DNA of 27,594 bases, taken from assembly GCA_030151245.1 (NCBI GenBank), contig JASLEF010000052.1, positions 1-27,594 on the forward strand, given 5' to 3'. The translations under genes were made by a program, and so were the position numbers. Of this stretch, positions 6,636 through 15,653 are shown one piece after another; the first letter of the stretch is position 1; each line of letters opens with the position of its first letter. The notes below the pieces were generated by a model. The model saw only the letters and a program-made list of their open reading frames with translations. It did no database searches and had not been told where the DNA came from. This DNA comes from Ignatzschineria sp. (GTDB taxonomy: Bacteria; Pseudomonadota; Gammaproteobacteria; Cardiobacteriales; Wohlfahrtiimonadaceae).

Positions 6636-8711
6636 CTATTTCCGATAAGCCTTCAAAACTGCCGGAATCTGATTAATACGATCAAGCAGCCGACTCAACT
6701 GATCAACATGGCTAATCTCTAATGTAAAACTGATAGATCTTGTATCATCACTCTCACTTTTCATATTCATATTGGTAATCTTCAGATGTTCTGCAGAGAC
6801 TAATTGACTGATCTCTTGCAAAAGATCCACATTTGCATATGCAATCACATGAATATCAGCCTCCACCAAGCGTTCATCACTCACGCCCCAATCAACATCA
6901 ATCCCCCGCTCTGGATTTTGATCCAGCATATTTTGATAGTTGTTACAATTGAGTCGGTGAATCGTCACCCCTCGATTAATCGTAATATATCCTCCAATCA
7001 GATCTGGCGGTGCCGGCTTACAACAAGTTGCCATAGAGGTCAGGAGCTTCCCCATACCTTTCACCTGAATCCCACTTTGCGCTTTCTTTGTTTGTGGTCG
7101 CACCATCAATTCAGGATCAAAGTTATTCTTAGGTTTCTCGCCTGGCAAGCGTGCAATCAATTGCGCAATAGAGATATCTCCTGAGCCAATATTAGCATAG
7201 AGATCATTGAGGCTTGTGCAATGAAGCTTGCTCGCTAAACGACGAAGCTCCTCATCGCTTAAACGAACATTCAGTCTTGCTAGCTCCTTTTCAACCATCG
7301 CCTTCCCAGCTTGCAAGTTACTCTCAATCTCTTGTGCCCGAAACCACGCGCGGATTTTTGAACGAGTGCGACTTGACCCGGTATATCCTAAATGAGGGGA
7401 CATCCAATCACGACTAGGATTAGGGATTTTCCCAGTAAGAATTTCAATGACATCCCGATTTTGTAAAACATAGGTTAACGGTACGATTGCCCCATTAACC
7501 TTCGCACCTCGACAACGATTACCTAATCCAGTATGTATTTTATAAGCAAAATCTAGAGGGGTTGATCCCGCAATAAGTTCTAAAGGTTCTCCTGCCGGCG
7601 TCATCACATAAACATTTTCATTGAAGATCGATTCTTCCGTAATCTGCTCTTCACCCTCTTCTAATGCTCTATTTAAGTGGTCACGCAGCCAGTTTAAGTC
7701 AGCTTGATCAATGGAAGTGCCACGACCTTCTTTATATTTCCAATGAGCCGCAACGCCCATCTCCGCATCATTGTGCATTTTATGAGTTCTAATCTGCACT
7801 TCTAATGTTAAATCTTGAGGCGCTAAAACTACGGTATGTAACGATTGATAACCATTCGGCTTAGGGTTTGCAATATAATCATCAAACTCTCGAGGAATCG
7901 GAACCCACAGCTCATGAATCATTCCCAAAACAGCATAACAATCTGCTGTACTCTCTACTAAAATTCGAATCGCACGAATATCATAAAGCTGTTCGAAACT
8001 TAAATTTTTCTGACGCATTTTACGAGCAATACTATAGATATGCTTCACACGACCAGAGACATCCGCCTGAATATTGTGCGATTGTAATAACTGCTTAATC
8101 GCGACTACGACATTGTCAATATAGGCTTCACGCATTTTACGTTTGCCATCAAGTTTTGATGCAATTTCTCGATAAAAGTCAGGCTCTAAAAAACGAAGTG
8201 CATAATCCTCAAGTTCCCACTTAATACCTGATAATCCCAAACGATTAGCAATAGGGGCAAAAATCGTATTGGTATTTTGCGCAATCATGCGCTGCTTATC
8301 TTCTTGTGAATCTCGCGCATTACGCATCACAATGACTTGATAAGCCAGCATGACGACAATCACTCGGACATCTTCAGCAAATGCTAAAAACATCTTCCGC
8401 AACGTTTCTGGAGATTTTTCGTGAGAAATCGATCCTGAGGTTAATTGATTAACGACCCCAAGATATTGAATAAATTTCTGTGTACCTTCAGGTTGCTCTG
8501 AGACAGGGACTCCCAAAATAAAAAGAATCAAGGCGACCTGGGGCATGACTTCAATATCTAACTGATCAAGGTAATATGCCGTTTCTAACGCCATTTTATA
8601 TAGTGGATGATCCTGATGCTTCATACAGGCAGCGAAATATTCAGGCTTCCACGAATTTTCTTTACTTTGTAGCCACTCTTGGAGAGCGGTCAATGTAATT
8701 GACTTTGACAC
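6636..8711 (-). CDS. relA: RelA (GTP pyrophosphokinase, stringent response)
   Basis: A 691-residue RelA/SpoT-family enzyme that makes (p)ppGpp from ATP and GTP/GDP on starved ribosomes. The order is a degenerate HD region (residues about 30-170, lacking the HD...ED metal motif, as expected for a hydrolase-dead RelA), a synthetase domain with GRVKHIYSIARKM, YDIRAIRI and EFDDYIANPKPNGYQSLHT, a TGS domain starting VYVMTPAGEPLEL, a Cys-containing CCKPAPPD segment, and a C-terminal ACT domain. The EFDD sequence is the acidic RelA-type synthetase signature, whereas SpoT-type bifunctional enzymes have RF(K/D)D there. The start is GTG with GGAG 8 bases upstream. The length is slightly shorter than E. 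coli RelA. It is monocistronic, with a terminator at 6499-6525. A separate SpoT hydrolase would be expected elsewhere in the genome. Confidence 0.95.
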   Translation of the reverse strand: MSKSITLTALQEWLQSKENSWKPEYFAACMKHQDHPLYKMALETAYYLDQLDIEVMPQVALILFILGVPVSEQPEGTQKFIQYLGVVNQLTSGSISHEKSPETLRKMFLAFAEDVRVIVVMLAYQVIVMRNARDSQEDKQRMIAQNTNTIFAPIANRLGLSGIKWELEDYALRFLEPDFYREIASKLDGKRKMREAYIDNVVVAIKQLLQSHNIQADVSGRVKHIYSIARKMRQKNLSFEQLYDIRAIRILVESTADCYAVLGMIHELWVPIPREFDDYIANPKPNGYQSLHTVVLAPQDLTLEVQIRTHKMHNDAEMGVAAHWKYKEGRGTSIDQADLNWLRDHLNRALEEGEEQITEESIFNENVYVMTPAGEPLELIAGSTPLDFAYKIHTGLGNRCRGAKVNGAIVPLTYVLQNRDVIEILTGKIPNPSRDWMSPHLGYTGSSRTRSKIRAWFRAQEIESNLQAGKAMVEKELARLNVRLSDEELRRLASKLHCTSLNDLYANIGSGDISIAQLIARLPGEKPKNNFDPELMVRPQTKKAQSGIQVKGMGKLLTSMATCCKPAPPDLIGGYITINRGVTIHRLNCNNYQNMLDQNPERGIDVDWGVSDERLVEADIHVIAYANVDLLQEISQLVSAEHLKITNMNMKSESDDTRSISFTLEISHVDQLSRLLDRINQIPAVLKAYRK

Positions 8712-9063
8712 ATCTACTTCTCCGTCTCTTTATCATTATTCTTTGCGAACCGATCATCATCCGCTAATCGAATATTATAATGCAATTATTGGATCAATGG
8801 TTCTCTCTTTTATAGCGATCTCTGCACAACTTCTCAATCCTTCGCTATTTATTTAGGCGTTTATATTACACGAACTTAATAATATTTTTGATTAATATTA
8901 CTTTATTATATCTTCCATTTGAACGCGCATTGAGGAGATAGGAAATTTTCACCTCATCTCGTGCCCACCATATTTCTATACACCTGTTTTTAAGATAACA
9001 TGATGCTAATCATCATGAAACCATGATTTCACCTCTTTTAACTAGTTCAAGGATCGATCTTCA
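8712..9063. other. Divergent intergenic region, relA / DsrE-like gene
   Basis: 352 bases between two divergent genes, so it should hold both promoters. It is AT-rich with several short inverted repeats, the clearest being CATGATG-CTAAT-CATCATG at 8999-9017, about 45 bases before the plus-strand gene. I found no convincing -35/-10 pair and no further gene. Confidence 0.4.
8999..9017. promoter_or_regulatory. Inverted repeat ahead of the DsrE-like gene
   Basis: A perfect 7-bp inverted repeat (CATGATG / CATCATG) with a 5-base spacer, sitting where a regulator could block or assist transcription of the gene starting at 9064. Assignment as an operator is inference. Confidence 0.25.
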
Positions 9064-9417
9064 ATGTTCAAACTCGTTCTTCATATCAGTGATCTTGATA
9101 AATGGCCCGCAGCCCTTAATAATGCACGCAATACAGTAGAAGCGTTACGCACCCAACAAAGACCTTTTAAAATTGCCGTAATTGCCAATGCTGCCGCAGT
9201 AAAGGGATATTTAGATCCTACCACTCGCACACAAATTACCGAGATCTCTACAGATAACCTTCAGTTTTTCGCCTGTAACAACTCTCTAACCGGACAAAAT
9301 ATTACCCCCGATGATCTCAACCCTCAAGATAGCACTTGCCCTATTCAAATCGTCCCCGTAGCAATTATGGCTCTAGTGGAGTATCAAAATGCAGGGTTTG
9401 CGTATATCAAGCCATAA
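9064..9417 (+). CDS. DsrE/DsrF-like family protein
   Basis: A 117-residue cytoplasmic protein resembling the small DsrE-like proteins of the COG1416 type. The pattern VLHISDLDKWPAALNNARN at the start, IAVIANAAAVKGYL in the middle, FFACNNSLTG with a conserved Cys, and a C-terminal IVPVAIMALVEYQNAGFAYIKP are typical of that group. Relatives are linked to sulfur-carrier chemistry, but most of these small stand-alone versions have no defined reaction. Here one Cys lies in the ACNN motif and a second at DSTCPIQ. AAGGA lies about 10 bases before the ATG. It stands alone on the plus strand between relA and trmO, and a hairpin at 9505-9529 follows it. The family call is good; the function is open. 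Confidence 0.8.
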   Translation: MFKLVLHISDLDKWPAALNNARNTVEALRTQQRPFKIAVIANAAAVKGYLDPTTRTQITEISTDNLQFFACNNSLTGQNITPDDLNPQDSTCPIQIVPVAIMALVEYQNAGFAYIKP

Positions 9418-9738
9418 CCCCGATTTATAGCGAAGCTTTTAGCCTCAACATCATAAAATCAGTTTAAAATCCCCTTATCAAAAACTCTTTCTTTTAAAAA
9501 GAGGGACGGCAGGAAGAAATTTTGCCGTCTTATCTCATTGTCCTCCTCATCGGGATGACCAATCTTCTTAAAATAAGATGGCGATAAATACTCCACAGAC
9601 TCAACTATAAGAACAGATCCTACATCAATAGATAAGATTCTATTAGAACCTTCGGGCTCTTAAAACTCTTAATCCTCTTATCCTCTTAGTGCTAAGAAGA
9701 TTAATATTCATTCTGATTGATCCGCATACAAAGAGCCT
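9418..9738. other. Intergenic region between convergent genes
   Basis: 321 bases between the ends of the DsrE-like gene and trmO. It holds a small hairpin (CTCTTT...AAAGAG near 9485-9503), the stronger stem at 9505-9529, and a TCTTAG-TG-CTAAGA repeat near 9690. There is no credible gene. Confidence 0.4.
9505..9529. terminator. Hairpin between convergent genes
   Basis: A 7-bp GC-rich stem GACGGCA / TGCCGTC with an 11-nt loop lies 87 bases after the DsrE-like gene. On the minus strand it is followed after four bases by TTTTT; on the plus strand the T-tract is poor. It could end transcripts from either side; strength is uncertain. Confidence 0.45.
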
Positions 9739-10518
9739 CTAGCGCCTATTAATAGCGATCACTACAAAAGCCTTATCTCCTAGGAGCTCATCACTATTGG
9801 GGGATAACATCACTCTTAAATGATCCTCGGGGCTCAATATTTTAAAAAGAATATTCCATGACTTCAGTGTCACCCCATAAATTCGAGCAGGATCTTGATG
9901 AAATTGTGGAGTCGGGTTTTGTCCGATAACCTCGATAATAAGCTGCTCTAAATATGGCGCTTCCCCCTCTAATTCCGCCAATGTCTTCTGAACGTCCCGA
10001 CTAAAACAGACCCTAAAATCTTCTGGCTTCTCTGTCGCAAATTGACTAACCGCCTCAGGAAGCGAGTCTGCAAATGGAATATAGGGCTTAATACAGTAAA
10101 TAGGGGTTCCATCCACTAAATCATGGCCTGAAACTTCAATGATCCCTTCTTGCCAATGAATAGCTTCTATCTTCACTGCCGATAACCCTAAGCCATTAGG
10201 CCGAAAAGAGCTTCTGGTCGCAAATACTCCCATGCGCTCATTTCCGCCTAAACGTTGCGGGCGAACCGTTGCTTTTCCATTCCATCGATTTTGATGAAAC
10301 CCAAAGGTCAACCAAATATGACTCGATAACTCTAAACCATGCAGGTAGTTTTCATGATTAAAAGGAGGTAATAGACGAACAAACCCTCGAGCTGATTTTG
10401 CAATCCCTGCTTGCCTTGGAACCCCAAATTTTTCAGGAAAACACCCTTCCATGACGGCAATAGCGGTAATCTCCTGTTGACCATAAGGTTTCTTATCAAA
10501 ATTTTCCAAATCCATCAT
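9739..10518 (-). CDS. trmO: TrmO-type tRNA m6t6A37 methyltransferase (TsaA family)
   Basis: A protein of about 259 residues of the TsaA/TrmO family, which uses SAM to methylate N6-threonylcarbamoyl-A37 in certain tRNAs. The clear hallmarks are FGVPRQAGIAKSARG near the start, the WLTFGFHQN strand, TVRPQRLGGNERMGVFATRS, SFRPNGLGLSAVKIE, DLVDGTPIYCIKPYIPFADS, and the C-terminal YGVTLKSWNILFKI region matching the E. coli TrmO tail. The frame extends to a GTG at 10537-10539, which would overlap ligA. The double ATG at 10513-10518, just after the ligA stop, looks likelier, though no good ribosome site is seen for either. Coupling to ligA is therefore likely. The family is certain; the start is not. 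Confidence 0.88.
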   Translation of the reverse strand: MMDLENFDKKPYGQQEITAIAVMEGCFPEKFGVPRQAGIAKSARGFVRLLPPFNHENYLHGLELSSHIWLTFGFHQNRWNGKATVRPQRLGGNERMGVFATRSSFRPNGLGLSAVKIEAIHWQEGIIEVSGHDLVDGTPIYCIKPYIPFADSLPEAVSQFATEKPEDFRVCFSRDVQKTLAELEGEAPYLEQLIIEVIGQNPTPQFHQDPARIYGVTLKSWNILFKILSPEDHLRVMLSPNSDELLGDKAFVVIAINRR

Positions 10519-10525
10519 CACACGC

Positions 10526-12559
10526 TTATAAGGTTTCACCTAAGAGTGCTAAAAATGCCTCTTCACTCACAATAGCAACCCCATGCTTTTCAGCTTGTGT
10601 TAGCTTACTTCCTGCTTTTTCACCTGCGAGTAATCTCGTTGTTGATTTCGAAACAGATCCGGTCACTTTAGCCCCTAATGCCATCAATTTATCTTTCGCT
10701 TCATTACGATCATATTTAGAGAGTGTCCCCGTAATCACCCAGGTTTCTCCCAAAAGAGGCAATGCTTCATTATTGGTGCCGTCAACTTTTACAGGATATT
10801 GAATCTCAATACCCGCATCTAGTAACGCTTGAATCAACTCCCGATGATGCGCTAATGCGAAGAATTCGACAATTCTTTGTGCCACAATTGGCCCAATATC
10901 TTCTAATTGCATTAAAACCATTTCATCAGTATCCATCAAATCTTGTAGAGTCTCAAAATGGTTAGCCAGTGTTCTTGCCGTTGCTTCTCCTACCTCTCGA
11001 ATACCGAGCGCATAGATAAAGTTTGAAAATGCCGGGGTTTTACTCCCTTCGATACTCGCTAACATCTTCTCCGCGGACTTCTCCCCCATTCTAGGAAGCT
11101 CCAGTAAACGCCCCTTTTCAAGATGATAGAGATCTGCAATAGAATCAATTACTTTCTCTTTCAGTAATACTTCCAGCCAACGTCCCCCCACACCATCAAT
11201 ATTCATCGCGGTTCGAGAAACAAAGTGTTTTAAACCCTCAAGCTTTTGAGCATCACAAGTTAATCCACCACTGCAACGAGCAATCGCTTCCCCTTCAAGA
11301 CGAATAATCGGAGAATCGCAAATCGGACACTGCATGGGGAAAATAATCTCTCTTACCGCTGCCTCATCCCGATTCTCTACAACGACACGAATCACTTTAG
11401 GAATCACATCACCGGCACGATGAATCATCACTTCATCCCCAATCATCACACCTAAACGCGCGATTTCATCTTGATTATGAAGGGTTGCATTCGATACCAC
11501 AACGCCCCCCACTTCAACAGGCTCTAATCTTGCAACGGGCGTAATCGCTCCCGTTCTTCCTACTTGAAAATCGACCTCTAATAGACGCGTTCTCGCCTCC
11601 ATTGCCGGAAATTTAACTGCAATAGCGAATCTTGGCGATCTTGAAACAAATCCTAAACGCTCTTGAAGCAGTAAATTATCCACCTTCATCACCACGCCAT
11701 CAATCTCAAATGGTAAGGCATCACGAGCACTCTCTATTTTTTGGTAGTACCCCATGAGTTCTTTAAAGTCGGTAATTTTTTCATTCAACGGAGAAACGGG
11801 AATGCCCAACTGGTTGACATACTCAAGCCAAGCACTGTGACTCTCAATCACCACCGGCAGATTTTCATAGAGTCCCACACCATAACAGTAAAAACTGAGC
11901 TCTCTCTCTGCGGCAATTTTAGAGTCTAATTGACGAATAGATCCCGCCGCCGCATTACGAGGATTGGCAAATGGCTTTTGCCCTTTTTTAAGTTGGCGAG
12001 CATTAATCTTTTCAAAGACTGATTTTCGCATAAAGACTTCCCCACGGATTTCTAAACGCGCCGGGAAATTACCCTTCAACTGATGAGGGAGACTTCGAAT
12101 TGTCCGAACATTCTCTGTAATCTCCTCTCCCACAACCCCATCACCTCTCGTGGCAGCTTGTATTAAAATCCCATCTTCATAAATAATGCTAACCGCCAAA
12201 CCATCAAGCTTCGGCTCAGCATAATAATCCACCTCGGTCACATTCCCCCCTAGTCGCTCTAAAATACGTTCATGAAAACTGATCAAATCAGCTTCATTAA
12301 AGGCATTATCTAGCGATAACATCGGGCGCTCATGTCGAACTTCCGTAAATCCCGAAAGAACCTTACCGCCCACTTTTCCCGTAGGGCTATTAGGATCCTT
12401 CCATTCAGGATGTGCTTCCTCTAAGGCTTTAAGCTCCTGGAATAATGCATCAAACTCATGATCAGGAATCAGCGTTTCATCGAGCACATGATAGTTATAA
12501 TTCAGACGATTAATCTCTTGTGTCAAAAATGCCATACGATCTTTCATAGCTTTACTCAC
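10526..12559 (-). CDS. ligA: NAD-dependent DNA ligase
   Basis: A 677-residue LigA that seals nicks in DNA (Okazaki fragments, repair) using NAD+. In order: an Ia domain with YNYHVLDETLIPDHEFD, an adenylation domain with the nucleophile Lys in EPKLDG (about K117 with the start chosen here), TRGDGVVGE and EIDGVVMKV motifs, the OB fold (VGRTGAITPVARLEPV), the four-Cys zinc finger (CPIC...CSGG...C), helix-hairpin-helix repeats, and a C-terminal BRCT domain (ETWVITGTLSKYDRNEAK). The frame opens at a TTG/ATG near 12581-12586, but the GTG at 12557-12559 has AGAGGA correctly placed, so I use it. It follows zipA in transcription order, as is common in gammaproteobacteria, but a terminator lies between them. 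Confidence 0.95.
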   Translation of the reverse strand: MSKAMKDRMAFLTQEINRLNYNYHVLDETLIPDHEFDALFQELKALEEAHPEWKDPNSPTGKVGGKVLSGFTEVRHERPMLSLDNAFNEADLISFHERILERLGGNVTEVDYYAEPKLDGLAVSIIYEDGILIQAATRGDGVVGEEITENVRTIRSLPHQLKGNFPARLEIRGEVFMRKSVFEKINARQLKKGQKPFANPRNAAAGSIRQLDSKIAAERELSFYCYGVGLYENLPVVIESHSAWLEYVNQLGIPVSPLNEKITDFKELMGYYQKIESARDALPFEIDGVVMKVDNLLLQERLGFVSRSPRFAIAVKFPAMEARTRLLEVDFQVGRTGAITPVARLEPVEVGGVVVSNATLHNQDEIARLGVMIGDEVMIHRAGDVIPKVIRVVVENRDEAAVREIIFPMQCPICDSPIIRLEGEAIARCSGGLTCDAQKLEGLKHFVSRTAMNIDGVGGRWLEVLLKEKVIDSIADLYHLEKGRLLELPRMGEKSAEKMLASIEGSKTPAFSNFIYALGIREVGEATARTLANHFETLQDLMDTDEMVLMQLEDIGPIVAQRIVEFFALAHHRELIQALLDAGIEIQYPVKVDGTNNEALPLLGETWVITGTLSKYDRNEAKDKLMALGAKVTGSVSKSTTRLLAGEKAGSKLTQAEKHGVAIVSEEAFLALLGETL

Positions 12560-12693
12560 GCTTATTCCTCTACTTAAATTCATCAATGATTCTGAAATTT
12601 AGAATGAGAATCTTCTCACAATCATCTTCTATTTCGATATTTTTTTATCCATTCTTCATGCCGTATTACGCCCAAAAATGTATTCGACATAAA

Positions 12694-12721
12694 AAAAGTG
12701 CTATCAAATAATAGCACTTTT
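12694..12721 (-). terminator. Rho-independent terminator of zipA
   Basis: A perfect 11-bp stem AAAAGTGCTAT / ATAGCACTTTT with a 6-nt loop; on the minus strand seven T's follow. It lies about 40 bases after the zipA stop, so ligA probably relies on its own promoter or on readthrough. Confidence 0.85.
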
Positions 12722-12762
12722 CCTTGTTAAGCTCTGTAAATGAAACGTTAATTACCCATCAT

Positions 12763-13647
12763 TTACTCACGATTACGTGTTTCATAAGCATCATATGCTC
12801 GCTCCCACTCTTCGTTATCAAGCTTGTTGATTTTATGGAACAATTCGATTAAATCATCCTTACTCATAACACGTTGATGGGTATCTAAAATTTTACCCCC
12901 TAATGCCGAGCTAAAATGATGAATTCCTGCTAATAGCTGTTCAATCGTACTGATATCTGGATCCGGTCCTGGAATTTTCGAGAAGAAAATAAGTCCCGGC
13001 GTTGTATCTTCTAAATGATGACGAACTAAGTTTTCATCAAATGTTCCATCACCTAGCAGATGTCCGATCGAATACATCGGCTCATCTCCATAGTGAGTTG
13101 TCGTTAATAGCTGAATAAAGCCGCCATTCTCTACACGAAGATCAAGCTCATGCGCCACCGTTAAGATCTCTTTAAAACTATACGGTTGATCTGGTGCGGC
13201 ACTTAAAATTAGTGCGACCGTCTCAACTGCCGCTGGACGCATTAAATTACCATCATCACTGTAAACGGCCATATCCGCGCGCTTACCACGAAAAAGCCCT
13301 GATAATTTACCTAAAAAACCTGTCGGTTTCTGTTCAGATTCAGGAAATGCCATCTCTGACATCGCCTCTTCAGTTTGATCCGCAAAAATGGGCGCTTCCT
13401 CTACCAATGATTCTTCCATTTTTGGGCGATAAGAAAGATCATCGTGATCTATCGCTTTCATGCTCGATCCATCCTGTAAAGCAAGATCTTCTGCCTGAGG
13501 AGCGTGCGACTCATCACCAAAGAGACCATTTAAATCAGGTTCCACTTTGTCTGTGACATGATCTTCGCTCTTTTTACGCTCGAGACGCACCCAATATACT
13601 GCCGCAGCAATAAGTAGAATGCCTATTAAGATATACACAATGACCAT
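12763..13647 (-). CDS. zipA: Cell division protein ZipA
   Basis: A 294-residue inner-membrane division protein that tethers FtsZ to the membrane early in Z-ring assembly. The N-terminus is one membrane span (IVYILIGILLIAAAVYWV) followed by a basic patch (RLERKK), then a long, acidic, low-complexity linker (to about residue 140). The C-terminal globular FtsZ-binding domain begins near ETVALILSAAPDQPYSF and includes GGFIQLLTTTHYGDEPMYSIGHL and the GLIFFSKIPGPDPD strand. Length is near the family's usual. The linker here is acidic rather than strongly Pro/Gln-rich. The ribosome site is weak. ZipA next to LigA is a classical gammaproteobacterial arrangement, which supports both calls. Confidence 0.93.
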   Translation of the reverse strand: MVIVYILIGILLIAAAVYWVRLERKKSEDHVTDKVEPDLNGLFGDESHAPQAEDLALQDGSSMKAIDHDDLSYRPKMEESLVEEAPIFADQTEEAMSEMAFPESEQKPTGFLGKLSGLFRGKRADMAVYSDDGNLMRPAAVETVALILSAAPDQPYSFKEILTVAHELDLRVENGGFIQLLTTTHYGDEPMYSIGHLLGDGTFDENLVRHHLEDTTPGLIFFSKIPGPDPDISTIEQLLAGIHHFSSALGGKILDTHQRVMSKDDLIELFHKINKLDNEEWERAYDAYETRNRE

Positions 13648-13775
13648 AATATTTCTGTTTTCCTAACCTATTAAAACATGGGAAATAATGATTGCTGTCT
13701 CGTATTCACATAACATTGTGACAAGACTTCTAAATATTACCCTATTTTTGAGATTTTTACCGCATCTCTCGTATT

Positions 13776-14813
13776 TTATTTATCAGAAGGTACTGATCCT
13801 ACCACTGTCCCTGCCACCATATCATAGAGCGTACGACGGTAAAGAGGATCGCGCAGAGCCCATAATACCGTTCCCATGAACAGAAAGATCCCCACAAGTG
13901 GAATAGATGTTAAAAACTGTAATCCTAAAAAGAATAGTATCGTTCTCACCGCAATACTATTCCAAGTCAGATTCTTTCCAGTTCGCAAACTAAAAAGACG
14001 AATTTTAAAGAGTCGTTTACCAATCGTTGCCCCATAATAGCGCTCTTGTACTGCAAAATAGAGGAAGTAGAGCGTGACGTACCAAGGTCCTATTGTTTTT
14101 AAAATCTGCATTGATAATGCTTCAATCTTTGGGCTTGCCAGCATCTGTTCCAATGAACCGCCTGATTCATTAAAAAGCGCAACATACTCATTAATGAAAT
14201 CGAGATTAATCAATCCCATATTCGCTAAAATATTCGACATAATGAGTTGAAATAGAATCACAAACAGCAAAAAGTCGATGATATAAGCCCCTAGGCGTTT
14301 TCCTAGACCAGCAGGTGTAAATCCCTCAAGATCCTTCGGCAACAACATCACTTTTAATTGTGATAAGGTTTGTTGTAACTCCTCTAATGAGATCTCTTGT
14401 CGTTCCTGATCTTGCTGACGATTATCCTCGAAAGAGGAAGCGTCATCATGCGCTGCTTGATCCTCTTCTCTCTTGCTACGACGTGAGTCTGCAGACTTCT
14501 CTGCTTCTCTCGCTTGGTGGTCCGTAGAGTCAAGCTTTGGAGGAGTACTCATGAAGGTTGATTCAAGAGGGGTCACCTGCAACTTTAACCCATGTTGACG
14601 AAAGAAGCTCTCTAACCCCGCAACCTCTTCTTGACTAGCAGACTCCCGAAGCGTTACGCCCTCTGGCGCAAACCATTTTGCAACATCTTCCGGGGGTACT
14701 CCGTAGGCTTTTGCCACACTTAAAATTGCCGATTCTTGGGTATACCCTGGAAGCATTTCTCCGCTAAATCTCACGCAATATTTCTTCACGTTGTCTGGAT
14801 TCATCTGACTCAT
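13776..14813 (-). CDS. RDD-family membrane protein with N-terminal small domain
   Basis: A 345-residue protein. Residues about 8-80 form a small soluble domain (VRFSGEMLPGYTQES...FFRQHGLKLQVTP) of the kind often fused to membrane domains in gammaproteobacteria. Residues about 85-150 are a highly charged, Ser/Glu/Gln-rich linker. The C-terminal part (about 165-335) is an RDD domain, recognised by the opening GKRLGAYIIDFLLFVILFQL with the Arg/Asp pattern, a central span and GATIGKRLFKIRLFSLRTGK, with three or four membrane spans. RDD proteins are usually poorly characterised; some act in ion or metabolite transport. A good AGGA precedes the ATG. It lies between zipA and ubiX, with 83 bases to ubiX, so the two may be co-transcribed. 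No specific function can be given. Confidence 0.82.
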   Translation of the reverse strand: MSQMNPDNVKKYCVRFSGEMLPGYTQESAILSVAKAYGVPPEDVAKWFAPEGVTLRESASQEEVAGLESFFRQHGLKLQVTPLESTFMSTPPKLDSTDHQAREAEKSADSRRSKREEDQAAHDDASSFEDNRQQDQERQEISLEELQQTLSQLKVMLLPKDLEGFTPAGLGKRLGAYIIDFLLFVILFQLIMSNILANMGLINLDFINEYVALFNESGGSLEQMLASPKIEALSMQILKTIGPWYVTLYFLYFAVQERYYGATIGKRLFKIRLFSLRTGKNLTWNSIAVRTILFFLGLQFLTSIPLVGIFLFMGTVLWALRDPLYRRTLYDMVAGTVVGSVPSDK

Positions 14814-14896
14814 GTTTTTCCTACTATTTTAGTGTTTCGGGATCATTTAGTGACCAGTGATCCCTCAGTTATTTTAAATTAAACTAGTGCAATCCT

Positions 14897-15544
14897 CTAC
14901 TTATCGCCCCAGCGCATCATTAAATCATGGGGAACCTCAAGCTGATCTAAAATTCTTGCCACCATAAAATCAATAATATCCTCCACCGTTTCAGGACGGT
15001 GATAAAATCCGGGATTCGCTGGCATAATTTGAACATTCATTTTGCTCAATGTCAGCATATTTTCTAAATGAATTTGATTAAAGGGTGCTTCACGAACCAC
15101 TAACATTAAATGTTTTCGCTCTTTAATCATCACATCTGCAGCTCGTTCAATCAAATTATTCGATTGCCCTGTCGCGACTGCTGCAAGCATTCCCATAGAA
15201 CAAGGACAGATCACCATCGCTCTCGCCGTATTCGACCCCGAAGCTAAAGGTGCCGTCCAATCTTTTTCACTATAAATATTTAAGAGATCTTCATCTTCAA
15301 TCGCAAAACGCGCCATTAAACGTTTCTTTTGCTCGCTTAAAGAACTTCCTAAATGAATATCCATCTCTAATGCTAATACCATCAAGGCAGCATTCGTTAA
15401 AAGCACATTGACGGGATAACCCTTTTCCGTCAACACCTCAATTAAACGCAACCCATATTGCGCACCAGAAGCCCCCGACAGCGCAATACTAATCCGGTCT
15501 TTCTCACGATATGGCTTGACTGGAACAGTAAATTCTTGACTCAT
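14897..15544 (-). CDS. ubiX: Flavin prenyltransferase UbiX
   Basis: A 215-residue UbiX/Pad1-family enzyme that attaches a dimethylallyl unit to FMN, making the prenylated FMN cofactor for the UbiD decarboxylase in ubiquinone synthesis. Family motifs are in order: ISIALSGASGAQYGLRLIE (FMN phosphate loop), a nucleotide-binding WTAPLASGSN, the VICPCSMGMLAAVATG segment, ERAADVMIKERK, LMLVVREAPF and NPGFYHRPETVEDIIDF near the C-terminus. Length fits the family. AGGA lies 7 bases before the ATG. It is downstream of hslO, beyond a strong terminator (15604-15638), and upstream of the RDD gene. A UbiD partner is not in the window. Confidence 0.93.
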   Translation of the reverse strand: MSQEFTVPVKPYREKDRISIALSGASGAQYGLRLIEVLTEKGYPVNVLLTNAALMVLALEMDIHLGSSLSEQKKRLMARFAIEDEDLLNIYSEKDWTAPLASGSNTARAMVICPCSMGMLAAVATGQSNNLIERAADVMIKERKHLMLVVREAPFNQIHLENMLTLSKMNVQIMPANPGFYHRPETVEDIIDFMVARILDQLEVPHDLMMRWGDK

Positions 15545-15603
15545 CTCGAATCCTTTTCTAACGATCTAAGCCCGCTCAAAATATTGACCTATGACTTAGC
15601 AAA

Positions 15604-15638
15604 AAAGCGCTCCATGAAATAACTTCATAGAACGCTTT
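15604..15638 (-). terminator. Rho-independent terminator of hslO
   Basis: On the minus strand AAAGCGTTCTATGAA pairs with TTTCATGGAGCGCTTT (two G-U pairs) around a short loop and is followed by TTTTTTG. It lies right after the hslO stop and separates it from ubiX. Confidence 0.8.
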
Positions 15639-15653
15639 CATTAATTGATACAG

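Noticed and set aside
6804..8098. Several plus-strand open frames inside relA
   Set aside because: They are antisense shadows of a complete, well-recognised gene and have no ribosome sites.
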